A stretch of DNA of 64,000 nucleotides, taken from contig CAVQQP010000002.1 in NCBI GenBank assembly GCA_963714995.1, positions 186,001 to 250,000 of the forward strand, written 5' to 3'. Shown here piece after piece: positions 33,560 to 41,234 of the stretch. Each line of letters opens with the position of its first letter. The stretch's first letter is position 1. The notes under the pieces are model-generated. The model was not told the DNA's origin. It made no database searches and was given only the letters and a program-made list of their open reading frames with translations. Position numbers and translations under genes: made by a program. The stretch comes from Prado023 sp963714995 (GTDB lineage Bacteria > Actinomycetota > Actinomycetes > S36-B12 > CAIYMF01).

Positions 33560-35697
33560 GGCGCTGCCGAGCCTTCCGGCGCCACCGCCGACGATCCGGC
33601 GCTCGGGGCTGCGGGCACCCCGTCGGCGCCCATCGTCGGCAGCCCCTGCGCCACGTCCCCACCGACGAGCACGCTGCGGGCCGGATCGGCTGTGCCGTCG
33701 CGGACCCCGAACAGCGCCTCGTAGATGCCCTTCACGCTGGCACCTGACGTGCCCGCACCCGTGCCGCCCTGGGACACCATGATCACGACGGCGTACCGGG
33801 GGTCGTCGGCCGGCGCGAAGGACGCGAACCACGAGGTCGCCTGCTGGCCGTACACCTCGCCCGTGCCGGTCTTGCCCGCCAGCGGCACCTCGTCGAGCGG
33901 GAAGCCGGCGAAGGGCCGCCTGGCTGTTCCGGTCTCGATCACCCCGCGCAGGGCCCGGCGCAGGAACGCCAGGTCCTCGGCGGGGACGTCCACGGTTCCG
34001 GCCACCTGCGGGGCGAACTCCTGGGCCACCGACCCGTCGGCGTTGAGCAGGGCGCGCGCCACCTGCGGTCGGTGCACGGTGCCCCCGTTGGCGATCGCGG
34101 CGTAGGCCGTGGCCACCTGCAGCACCGTGGCCGCGGTGTCGCCCTGGCCGATCGAGGCGTTGAGGGCGTCACCGACCCGCCAGAGCATGCCCTCCGCGCA
34201 GTTCTCCCTGGCCAGGCGGGTCAGGAAGCGGGCGCGCTCGGCATCCTCGACCTCCGGGTACCCGTCCTCAGCCCGGGCGCACCACTCGTCGCGACGCTGC
34301 TCCCACTGCGCGACCTTGGTCTCACGCGAGGCGATCCGACCCGCGGTCTCGCCCGGCAGGTCGATCCCGGTGGCCCGACCGAAGCCGAAGTCGGAGGCGA
34401 TCGTGGCGATGAGGTCCGCCGGGTCCTCGACGGGCGTGGAGCCGCCGTCCGCGCGCCACTGCTCGTGGGCCACGCGGTAGAAGATCGTGTCGCACGACAC
34501 CTCCAGCGCTCGGGCCAGGGAGATCGGCCCGTACGCCCGTGAGCGGTAGTTCTTGAAGGCCCGACCGCCCACCGAGTAGCTGCTGGGGCAGTCATAGGCG
34601 GAGGTCGTCGAGTACCCGGACTCCAGCGCAGCGGCTGCGCTGACCACCTTGAACGTCGAGGCCGGTGCCACGGCGGTCTGCACCGCACGGTTGAGCAGCG
34701 GCTGGCCCGCCGCCGGATCAGTCAGCGCTGCGTAGTCGTCGGCGGCGATCCCGCCGGTCCAGATGTTGGCGTCGAAGTCGGGCGCGGAGGCCAGCGCGAG
34801 CACCGCGCCGGTGCGCACGTCGAGCACCACAGCCGCCCCGCCGTCGGCCTTGTAGGGCGTCTCGGAGATCGGGTCGATCCGCCCCCGGGCCCGGATGATC
34901 GCCGCCTGGAGCTGCTCCTCGACGACGGCCTGCAGCGCGGCGTCGATGGTGGTCACCAGGGTCTTGCCGGGCACGGCCGGGACCTCGACCCCGGCCGAGG
35001 CCCGGTGCCCCGCGCTGTCGACGGTCACGCGCTCGAGACCCGGCTGGCCGCGCAGCGCATCGTCGTGGACCAGCTCGAGTCCGGCCTGGCCGCGCGCCGG
35101 TGCTCCTTCGAGGTCGGGGTCCTCGGCGAGATCCTCAGCCGTCACGACACCGACATGCCCCAGTGCGTGCGCCGCCAGGGACTCCCCCGGGTAGTGGCGC
35201 ACGGGCACCCGATCGATGGCGATCGCGGGGAACCCGGCCGGGTCGGCCATGACCTCCCCGGCGACCTCGACGGCCACGTCGCGGACCACCACCGGGTTGG
35301 CCCCGGGTGCCCCGTTCCAGCAGTTCGGCTGCTTCTGGGCACCCGGCGTCCCACAGTTCTGCAGGCGGGCGGCGAGGACAGCGACGTCCATGCCCACCAG
35401 GGACGCCAGGCGGTCGAGCACGGCGGCCCCGTCGTCGTCGAGCCGGCGCAGCTCCCGGCGGTCGACGGACACGTCGAGGCTGATCCGGTTGGCGGCCAGG
35501 GGTCGGCCCTGCTGGTCGAGGACCATGCCCCGGGCGGCGGGGATCACCAGCTCGCGGACCCGATTGTCCTCGGCCGCCGCCCGGGCCTGGTCCGCGTCGA
35601 CGACCTGGAGGCTGAAGGCGCGTGCGGCCAGGGTCACGACCAGGGACATCACCAGGACGGCCAGGATCAGCAGGCGGGCGTGGACGCGGTCGGTCAT
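33556..35697 (-). CDS. mrdA: Penicillin-binding protein 2, elongation transpeptidase
   Basis: 713 residues from ATG 35695-35697. One N-terminal membrane helix, then the pedestal domain (IPAARGMVLDQQGRPLAANR), then the transpeptidase domain with SxxK in PASTFK (near 345), SCD near 400 and KTG in AGKTGTGEVYG (near 605). A cysteine-containing insert (QNCGTPGAQKQPNCWNG) lies in the pedestal, where actinobacterial homologues vary. A Pro/Ala/Ser tail ends the protein. It cross-links side-wall peptidoglycan. ATGA overlaps on both sides. Confidence 0.96.
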   Translation of the reverse strand: MTDRVHARLLILAVLVMSLVVTLAARAFSLQVVDADQARAAAEDNRVRELVIPAARGMVLDQQGRPLAANRISLDVSVDRRELRRLDDDGAAVLDRLASLVGMDVAVLAARLQNCGTPGAQKQPNCWNGAPGANPVVVRDVAVEVAGEVMADPAGFPAIAIDRVPVRHYPGESLAAHALGHVGVVTAEDLAEDPDLEGAPARGQAGLELVHDDALRGQPGLERVTVDSAGHRASAGVEVPAVPGKTLVTTIDAALQAVVEEQLQAAIIRARGRIDPISETPYKADGGAAVVLDVRTGAVLALASAPDFDANIWTGGIAADDYAALTDPAAGQPLLNRAVQTAVAPASTFKVVSAAAALESGYSTTSAYDCPSSYSVGGRAFKNYRSRAYGPISLARALEVSCDTIFYRVAHEQWRADGGSTPVEDPADLIATIASDFGFGRATGIDLPGETAGRIASRETKVAQWEQRRDEWCARAEDGYPEVEDAERARFLTRLARENCAEGMLWRVGDALNASIGQGDTAATVLQVATAYAAIANGGTVHRPQVARALLNADGSVAQEFAPQVAGTVDVPAEDLAFLRRALRGVIETGTARRPFAGFPLDEVPLAGKTGTGEVYGQQATSWFASFAPADDPRYAVVIMVSQGGTGAGTSGASVKGIYEALFGVRDGTADPARSVLVGGDVAQGLPTMGADGVPAAPSAGSSAVAPEGSAAP

Positions 35698-36260
35698 GGC
35701 GCCCCCAGTCCCGCTGAGGGGCCGGCGGGGCCGCCGAGGGGGGAGACCCGGGAGACCGGGGGTGCGGGCCTGGTCGAGCGCGTCGCGAGCAGAAGCGCGA
35801 GGGGCGCCAGCACCAGCCCCCAGACGGCACTGGCCGCCGCCGCACCGAGGGTCGACACGGATGCCGATGATCCCGCGAACCACAGGACGACCGCGCGCCC
35901 CAGCACCACCGCCCCCGCCGCGAGCGCGAGCAGGAGCATCGCCGAGAAGGGCCCCGGCTGGTACGTCTCGGCGACCCGCCCCAGCACGGCGCCAACCACC
36001 GCCAGGACGAGCATCCAGCCGCCCAGTGGCCCGGATGCGGGCGGGATCAGGTCGAGGACGAGTCCGGCCCCGGCACCGGCGAGGCCGCCGGCGAGCGGTC
36101 CATGGGCGACGGCCATCGCCATCACGGCGACGACCACCAGGTCGGGGACCGCCCACGGGGTCGGCAGGAAGGCGACGAGGCTCACCTGCACGATCGCCAG
36201 GACGACGAGGCCCACGGCGAGCAGCACGAGCGCGCCGGGCGACCACCCAGGGGCGCTCAT
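35694..36260 (-). CDS. mreD: Rod-shape-determining protein MreD
   Basis: 188 residues, about five membrane helices, with PWAVPDLVVVAVMAMAVAHGPLAGGLAGAGAGLVLDL the best-conserved part. MreD links MreC to the SEDS-PBP complex in the membrane. ATG 36258-36260 overlaps the mreC stop; its own stop overlaps the mrdA start. The short C-terminal tail is Pro/Gly-rich. Confidence 0.92.
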   Translation of the reverse strand: MSAPGWSPGALVLLAVGLVVLAIVQVSLVAFLPTPWAVPDLVVVAVMAMAVAHGPLAGGLAGAGAGLVLDLIPPASGPLGGWMLVLAVVGAVLGRVAETYQPGPFSAMLLLALAAGAVVLGRAVVLWFAGSSASVSTLGAAAASAVWGLVLAPLALLLATRSTRPAPPVSRVSPLGGPAGPSAGLGAP

Positions 36261-37072
36261 GAGTCCGGGTCCGTCGGGCCGGGGACCAGCACCGCCACCC
36301 GATCCATCGTGGACTCGTCGACCGCCGGGGTGACCTCGGCCGCCCTGGTCAGCTCGGTCGACGATCCGGTCACCCCCGCGATCCTGCCCAGGGGCAGGTC
36401 TGCGGGGAGGTCACCACTGGGCGTCCCCAGGGTGACGATCAGGTCGCCGGGAGCCATGCGCCCGAGGGGGTCGAGCAACTCGAAGCTGCCCGCGCTGCCG
36501 GTGCCGCGGTACACCCCGAGCTCACCGGAGGACGCCACCCGCGCGGCGATCTGCGTGGCCGGGTCGATGGCCAGGCGCACGGTGGAGACCTGCGGCGAGA
36601 CCGCGTCCACGAGGCCGACCAGCCCACCGTCACCGAGCACCGCCAGGCCCGAGCGGATGCCGTCGCCGGATCCGGTGGAGATGGCCGCTGACCGGGCCGG
36701 GTCCTGGACCGCGGAGATCGAGACGACCCGCCCGGCGACGGGGGTGAACCCCTCGGCGGGAGCGAGCGCGGCCAGGGCGCGCGCGTCGGCCTCGGCGAGG
36801 GTCCCGGCGGCCGCAGCACCCGCCTGCGCCCGGGCCTGCGCCAGCTGCTGCTCCAGCTCGGCGATCCGGGCACGCTCCGGCGCCGAGCCGCCGAGCCGTT
36901 CAGCGGCCTGCGTGCGGACCCAGGCCAGGGCGCGCTCGGGCGGGCCCGCGACTGCGCCGGCGACCCCGCGCAGGGCGTCGGTCGCACCTGCACCACGCAC
37001 GTCGAGGAGGATCAGCAGCAGGGCCACGGCGACGGCGGCCCCGACGAGCACCCGCGTGCTGCGCCAGGCCAT
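36257..37072 (-). CDS. mreC: Rod-shape-determining protein MreC
   Basis: 271 residues. One N-terminal membrane helix (VLVGAAVAVALLLILLDV), a coiled coil (ERARIAELEQQLAQARAQA, near 65-85), then the beta-barrel domain with ISTGSGDGIRSGLAVLGDGGLVGLV and PVD-like VTPAVDESTMDRVAVL at the end. MreC activates PBP2. Its ATG overlaps the mreB TGA (TGATG). Confidence 0.94.
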   Translation of the reverse strand: MAWRSTRVLVGAAVAVALLLILLDVRGAGATDALRGVAGAVAGPPERALAWVRTQAAERLGGSAPERARIAELEQQLAQARAQAGAAAAGTLAEADARALAALAPAEGFTPVAGRVVSISAVQDPARSAAISTGSGDGIRSGLAVLGDGGLVGLVDAVSPQVSTVRLAIDPATQIAARVASSGELGVYRGTGSAGSFELLDPLGRMAPGDLIVTLGTPSGDLPADLPLGRIAGVTGSSTELTRAAEVTPAVDESTMDRVAVLVPGPTDPDS

Positions 37073-38115
37073 CAGTGCCGCGGCTCCGCGATCAGGACAC
37101 GCGACAGCGCGTCGAAGGACTCCACCGCGCGACCGGCGCCGAGCACGACCGCGTGCGTGGGGTTCTCGGCGACGACCACGGGCATGCCGGTCTCGCTGGC
37201 CAGCCGTCGGTCGATCCCGGCGAGCAGCGCCCCGCCCCCGGTGAGCACGATCCCGCGGGACAGGACGTCGCCGGACAGCTCCGGGGGGGTGCGGTCGAGG
37301 GTCGAGGCCACCGCATCGACGATCGCCTGGACCGGCTCGTCCAGCGCCCAGCGGATCTCCTCCGCGGTCACGTCGACGGTCCGCGGCATGCCGGTCACGA
37401 GATCGCGACCGCGCAGCGCCGAGCCCGGCTCGTCAGCGGACGGGAATGCCGAGCCGATGGCGACCTTGACGTCCTCGGCGGTGCGCTCCCCGATCAGCAG
37501 GGAGTACTCCTTCTTGGCGTAGTTGATGATCGCCTCGTCGAGGCGGTCACCGCCGACGCGGACCGACATCGAGGTCACGGTGCCGCCGAGGGCCAGGACG
37601 GCGACCTCCGTGGTGCCGCCCCCGATGTCGACGACCATGGACCCGGTCGCCTCGTGCACCGGCAGGCCGGCACCGATCGCGGCGGCCATCGGCTCCTCCA
37701 TCAGGTGCACCTCGCGGGCGCCCGCGGCGTAGCAGGCGTCGCGGACGGCCCGGCGCTCGACCCCGGTGATCCCGCTGGGGACGGCCACGATGATCCGGGG
37801 CCGGAACCAGAAGCTGCGCTTGTGCACCCGACCGACGAAGTAGCGCAGCATCCGTTCGGCGTTGTCGAAGTCGGCGATGACGCCATCGCGCAGCGGGCGC
37901 ACGGTGACGATGTGCTCGGGGGTGCGCCCCAGCATCGCCTTGGCGTCGTTGCCGACCCCGACCAGCGCACCGGTGTCGGCCGAGACCGCGACGATCGACG
38001 GCTCAGCCAGGGCGATCCCCGCGCCCCGGACGTAGACCAGTGTCGTGGCCGTGCCGAGGTCGATCGCGAGGTCACGGCCGGCGAGGCGCCGGGTCGGGTC
38101 GGCCACCGCGCTCAC
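37072..38115 (-). CDS. mreB: Actin-like cell-shape protein MreB
   Basis: 347 residues, GTG start at 38113-38115. The phosphate-1 motif is in LAIDLGTATTLVYVRG and phosphate-2 in MVVDIGGGTTEVAVLALGG; ILTGGGALLAGID is the adenosine motif. MreB filaments guide side-wall synthesis. It is the first gene of a tightly overlapping five-gene cluster, strong evidence for a rod-shaped cell. Confidence 0.97.
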   Translation of the reverse strand: MSAVADPTRRLAGRDLAIDLGTATTLVYVRGAGIALAEPSIVAVSADTGALVGVGNDAKAMLGRTPEHIVTVRPLRDGVIADFDNAERMLRYFVGRVHKRSFWFRPRIIVAVPSGITGVERRAVRDACYAAGAREVHLMEEPMAAAIGAGLPVHEATGSMVVDIGGGTTEVAVLALGGTVTSMSVRVGGDRLDEAIINYAKKEYSLLIGERTAEDVKVAIGSAFPSADEPGSALRGRDLVTGMPRTVDVTAEEIRWALDEPVQAIVDAVASTLDRTPPELSGDVLSRGIVLTGGGALLAGIDRRLASETGMPVVVAENPTHAVVLGAGRAVESFDALSRVLIAEPRH

Positions 38116-38154
38116 CCCTCGGTCGTTGCGTTCGTGCGTGGATCAGGGTCATCG

Positions 38155-38197
38155 GTGTGAACGGTTCCGACGATCGGATGGTCGATTCCGTTCACAC
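38155..38197 (-). terminator. Imperfect palindrome between ndk and mreB
   Basis: GTGTGAACGG (38155-38164) pairs with CCGTTCACAC (38188-38197), with further partial pairing inside. It lies 8 bases past the ndk stop and 40 bases ahead of mreB, so it may end ndk transcription. An operator for mreB is an alternative because the arms are symmetric. Confidence 0.5.
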
Positions 38198-38205
38198 GGT
38201 GGCCA

Positions 38206-38616
38206 TCAAGCGAGGCCGGGGAAGAACAGTGCCACCTCACGGGCGGCTGACTCCGGCGAGTCCGAGCCGTGCGTGACGTTCTCCTGCATCACCGTGGCGA
38301 GGTCGCCACGGATCGTGCCCGGGGCTGCGGTCACGGGGTTGGTCGCGCCCATCATCGCCCGCCACTGGACGATCGCGTCAGGACCCTCGACGACCGCGGC
38401 CACCAGCGGGCCGGAGGTGATGAAGTCCACGAGATCGGCGAAGAACGGCTTGGCGGCGTGCTCCCCGTAGTGCGCCTCAGCCGTGGCCCGGTCCAGCGTC
38501 CGCAGCTCGAGGGCGACGATCCGCAGGCCCTTGCGCTCGATGCGCGACAGCACCTCACCGATCAGGTTGCGGGCGACGCCGTCCGGCTTGATCAGGACCA
38601 GGGTCCGCTCAGTCAT
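38206..38616 (-). CDS. ndk: Nucleoside diphosphate kinase
   Basis: 136 residues, normal length. TLVLIKPDGVARNLIGE at the start, the catalytic His in ENVTHGSDS near 114, and FITSGPLVAAVVEG are conserved. It equalises NTP and dNTP pools. GCAGGAGGC precedes the ATG. Order folC-DUF4233-ndk is common in actinobacteria. Confidence 0.97.
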   Translation of the reverse strand: MTERTLVLIKPDGVARNLIGEVLSRIERKGLRIVALELRTLDRATAEAHYGEHAAKPFFADLVDFITSGPLVAAVVEGPDAIVQWRAMMGATNPVTAAPGTIRGDLATVMQENVTHGSDSPESAAREVALFFPGLA

Positions 38617-38735
38617 GCGTGCCTCCTGCGCAGGCGGGCGGAGCCTCCGCCCTCAAGGCGGCCAAGACTACCTGCCGTCCGAGGGTGCCCCGGACGCCCG
38701 CCTGGGGCACAGGGCTCACGGCGGGAGGTGCTGGA

Positions 38736-39056
38736 CTATCCGGTCGCGTGGGCGGCCTCGGCCTTGCGGCCCAGGTGCAGGGCGGTCCACCAGAGGGCGG
38801 TGAACACCACCCCGAGCACGATCATCATCCAGCCGATGAACAGGCCACTGGCCACCACGAGCGCCTGCACGGCCCATCCGGCCGGCACGAAGAACGGGCG
38901 GCGGAACAACCCGGGCAGCAGGGCGCAGACCAGCGCGAGGGCTGCGAAAAGCCACCCGACCCACGCCGGCTGGCCACCGGCCACGACCGCCACCGGGATG
39001 GCCAGCAGCAGGACGATCGCCTCCATGATCAGGACGCTGGAGGTCAGGACCCTCAT
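38736..39056 (-). CDS. DUF4233 membrane protein
   Basis: 106 residues, four membrane helices, starting MRVLTSSVLIMEAIVLLLAIP. The family is found almost only beside folC in actinobacteria, as here; its ATG overlaps the folC TGA. Role unknown. Confidence 0.9.
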   Translation of the reverse strand: MRVLTSSVLIMEAIVLLLAIPVAVVAGGQPAWVGWLFAALALVCALLPGLFRRPFFVPAGWAVQALVVASGLFIGWMMIVLGVVFTALWWTALHLGRKAEAAHATG

Positions 39057-40606
39057 TCCCAGCCCTCCGGCGCCCGGCCGCGCGGTGCACCGTGCTCCGA
39101 GCGGGTGGCCCCGGACTCATGGCCGGACTCCGCACCGAGCAGCAGGCGCGCCTCGCCGGCCATCGTGACCGAGCCGGTGACGAGCACGCCGGCACCGACC
39201 CCTGCAGGGGAAGCCCCCTCCGCCAGCTCGATGGCCCGGTCGAGGGCGTCATCGAGACGATCGACCGCCTCGACCCGCGCCGCGCCCAGCACCTCCTCGG
39301 CGATCGCCGCGAGCTCGGCGACCGGCAGCGCACGGGGAGAGCTCGACCTCGTGATGACCACCATGTCGACGACCGGGTCAAGCGCCGCGATGATCCCGGC
39401 AGCGTCCTTGTCCGCGAGGATGCCCACGACCCCGACCGACGACGTGAACGCGAAGGAGTCGGCCACAGCCGCGGCGAGCGCCAGCGCCCCAGGCACGTTG
39501 TGCGCGGCGTCGACCACCACAGTCGGCGCCCGACGCACGATCTCCAGCCGCCCGGGGGACGTGACGCTCGCGAGGCCGGCGCGCACGACGGCCGGGTCCA
39601 GTCGGCGCCCGGGCGTCGGGATGGGGATGTCGGACGCGACGTGCGCCGCCGGGTCGCCGTCCCGGATGTCGACGGCGACAGCTCCCGCTCCCGAACCGGC
39701 GCTGCCGCCGACCGCTGGGGAGGCGTTCGATGTGATCCCGAAGAACGACTCGACGGCCGCGAGCGCGGCTGCCGCGTTGCGGGCCTGGTGCGCGCCGAAC
39801 AGCGGGAGGAAGACGTCCTCGTAGTCGGCTCCCAGGCCGCGGAGGGTGACCTGCTGGCCGCCCACGGCGACCAGCCGCTCGAGCACGCCGAAGTGGATCC
39901 CCTCGACCACGGTCGGAGCCTCCATCTGCGCAGCGGCGGCAGCCAGCACCTCCATGGCCTCGTCGTCCTGGGCGGCGAGCACGACCGACGAGGTCGGCTT
40001 GATGATCCCCGCCTTCTCCCCCGCGATGTCGGCCAACGTGTCGCCGAGGTAGTCCGAGTGGTCCATCCCGATCGGCATGATGACGGCCACCTGCCCGTCG
40101 GCGACGTTGGTGGCATCCCACGTCCCGCCCATCCCGACCTCGACGACCGCGACATCGACTGGAGCATCGGCGAACGCCGCGAAGCCCAGAGCGGTCATCA
40201 CCTCGAAGAAGCTCAGCCGCGGCCCGCCCTCGAGCTCACTGGCCTCGTCGGCCATCGCCAGCACGGGGGCCACCTCGTCGTGGATGTCCAGGAAGGCATC
40301 GATGCTGATCGGCTCGCCATCGAGGCGGATCCGCTCGCGCAGGTCGGACAGGTGCGGCGAGGTGATCAGGCCGGTGTGCAGGCCGAACGCACGCAGCAGC
40401 GACTCGATCATGCGGGCGGTCGAGGTCTTGCCGTTCGTCCCCGTCACGTGGATCACCGGGAAGGCGCGCTGCGGGTCGCCGAGGAACTGGGTCAGCGTCC
40501 GGATGCGGTCCAGGGTCGGGGAGATCTGCGACTCGGGCCAGCGCGCCTCGAGCTCGCGGCGCACCTGGCCGAAGCGGTGCAGCGGGTCGGTGGGGTCAGT
40601 CGTCAC
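39053..40606 (-). CDS. folC: Bifunctional folylpolyglutamate/dihydrofolate synthase
   Basis: 517 residues from the GTG at 40604-40606. The P-loop is in HVTGTNGKTSTARM near residue 53; TSPHLSDLRERI, VEVGMGGTWDATN and the C-terminal VVDAAHNVPGA identify FolC. It adds glutamate to folates. The start is the least certain part; in-frame sequence continues upstream but without family conservation. A Ser/Gly/Ala-rich insert lies near residues 300-320. Confidence 0.94.
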   Translation of the reverse strand: MTTDPTDPLHRFGQVRRELEARWPESQISPTLDRIRTLTQFLGDPQRAFPVIHVTGTNGKTSTARMIESLLRAFGLHTGLITSPHLSDLRERIRLDGEPISIDAFLDIHDEVAPVLAMADEASELEGGPRLSFFEVMTALGFAAFADAPVDVAVVEVGMGGTWDATNVADGQVAVIMPIGMDHSDYLGDTLADIAGEKAGIIKPTSSVVLAAQDDEAMEVLAAAAAQMEAPTVVEGIHFGVLERLVAVGGQQVTLRGLGADYEDVFLPLFGAHQARNAAAALAAVESFFGITSNASPAVGGSAGSGAGAVAVDIRDGDPAAHVASDIPIPTPGRRLDPAVVRAGLASVTSPGRLEIVRRAPTVVVDAAHNVPGALALAAAVADSFAFTSSVGVVGILADKDAAGIIAALDPVVDMVVITRSSSPRALPVAELAAIAEEVLGAARVEAVDRLDDALDRAIELAEGASPAGVGAGVLVTGSVTMAGEARLLLGAESGHESGATRSEHGAPRGRAPEGWE

Positions 40607-40700
40607 GGGGCCATCGTCGCATCCCCCGTGGGGCGCTGCCGCCCGGCAGGCTGGCGCTGCGCGGCGTAGGTTGGGCTCCCCGACCGGAGGGAGGACCCGG

Positions 40701-41163
40701 ATGAGCACCGCCCTCGAGGAACCCCGTGCGACCGAGCCCGACGCTGAGCCCGCCGACGCCGCACCGGACGTGGCCGCCTCGCTGACCAGGACGCTGACCG
40801 TGTTCGGGGCATCGAGCGTGGTGGTCGGCGGGCTCATGGCCCTGACGTCCTCGAGCCCGACCGGCCGCGCGTTCGGCCAGCAGACCGCGGCCTGGGGGGC
40901 GATCAACACGGCCATCGCAGGGTTCGGCGCCTGGCGCTCACGGACTCGCCCGAGCCGAGGCAGCGGGGCTGCGCCGGACGCTGCTCGTCAACGCCGGCCT
41001 GGACGTGGCCTACGTGGCTGCCGGTGCCCACCTCGCCCATCACCGTTCCACTCTCGGCGGGCGCGTCACCGCGGATGCGGCGCGAGGACACGGGCTGGCG
41101 GTGGTCGTCCAGGGTCTGGGCCTGATGGTCCTGGACCTGACCTACGCGCGACGCCTGGGCTGA
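40701..41163 (+). CDS. Small membrane protein resembling DUF6992, broken by one extra base near 40945
   Basis: ATG 40701 has GGAGGGAGG upstream and opens a 110-codon frame with AAPDVAASLTRTLTVFGASSVVVGG and FGQQTAAWGAINTAIAGFGAW. The natural continuation, LRRTLLVNAGLDVAYVAAGAHL then GLAVVVQGLGLMVLDLTYARRLG, lies one base later and ends at 41163. Total length is 463 bases, which is one over a multiple of three. Removing one base gives a 153-residue protein with about four membrane segments. The family name is a tentative match from pattern only. TAGGTT (40667-40672) may be its -10. Confidence 0.6.
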
Positions 41164-41220
41164 GCTGCGTCGCGCCTGGGGCGCCCTGCGCGACGTGTGG
41201 GGCCGTCCTCGTGGCCCCAG

Positions 41221-41226
41221 TAGAAT
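41221..41226 (+). promoter_or_regulatory. -10 box of valS (near-leaderless transcript)
   Basis: TAGAAT ends 8 bases before the valS ATG, so transcription would begin within a few bases of the start codon. No convincing -35 is seen (TGGGGC at 17-bp spacing), and there is no Shine-Dalgarno, which agrees with leaderless initiation. Confidence 0.45.
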
Positions 41227-41234
41227 CGCGCCCC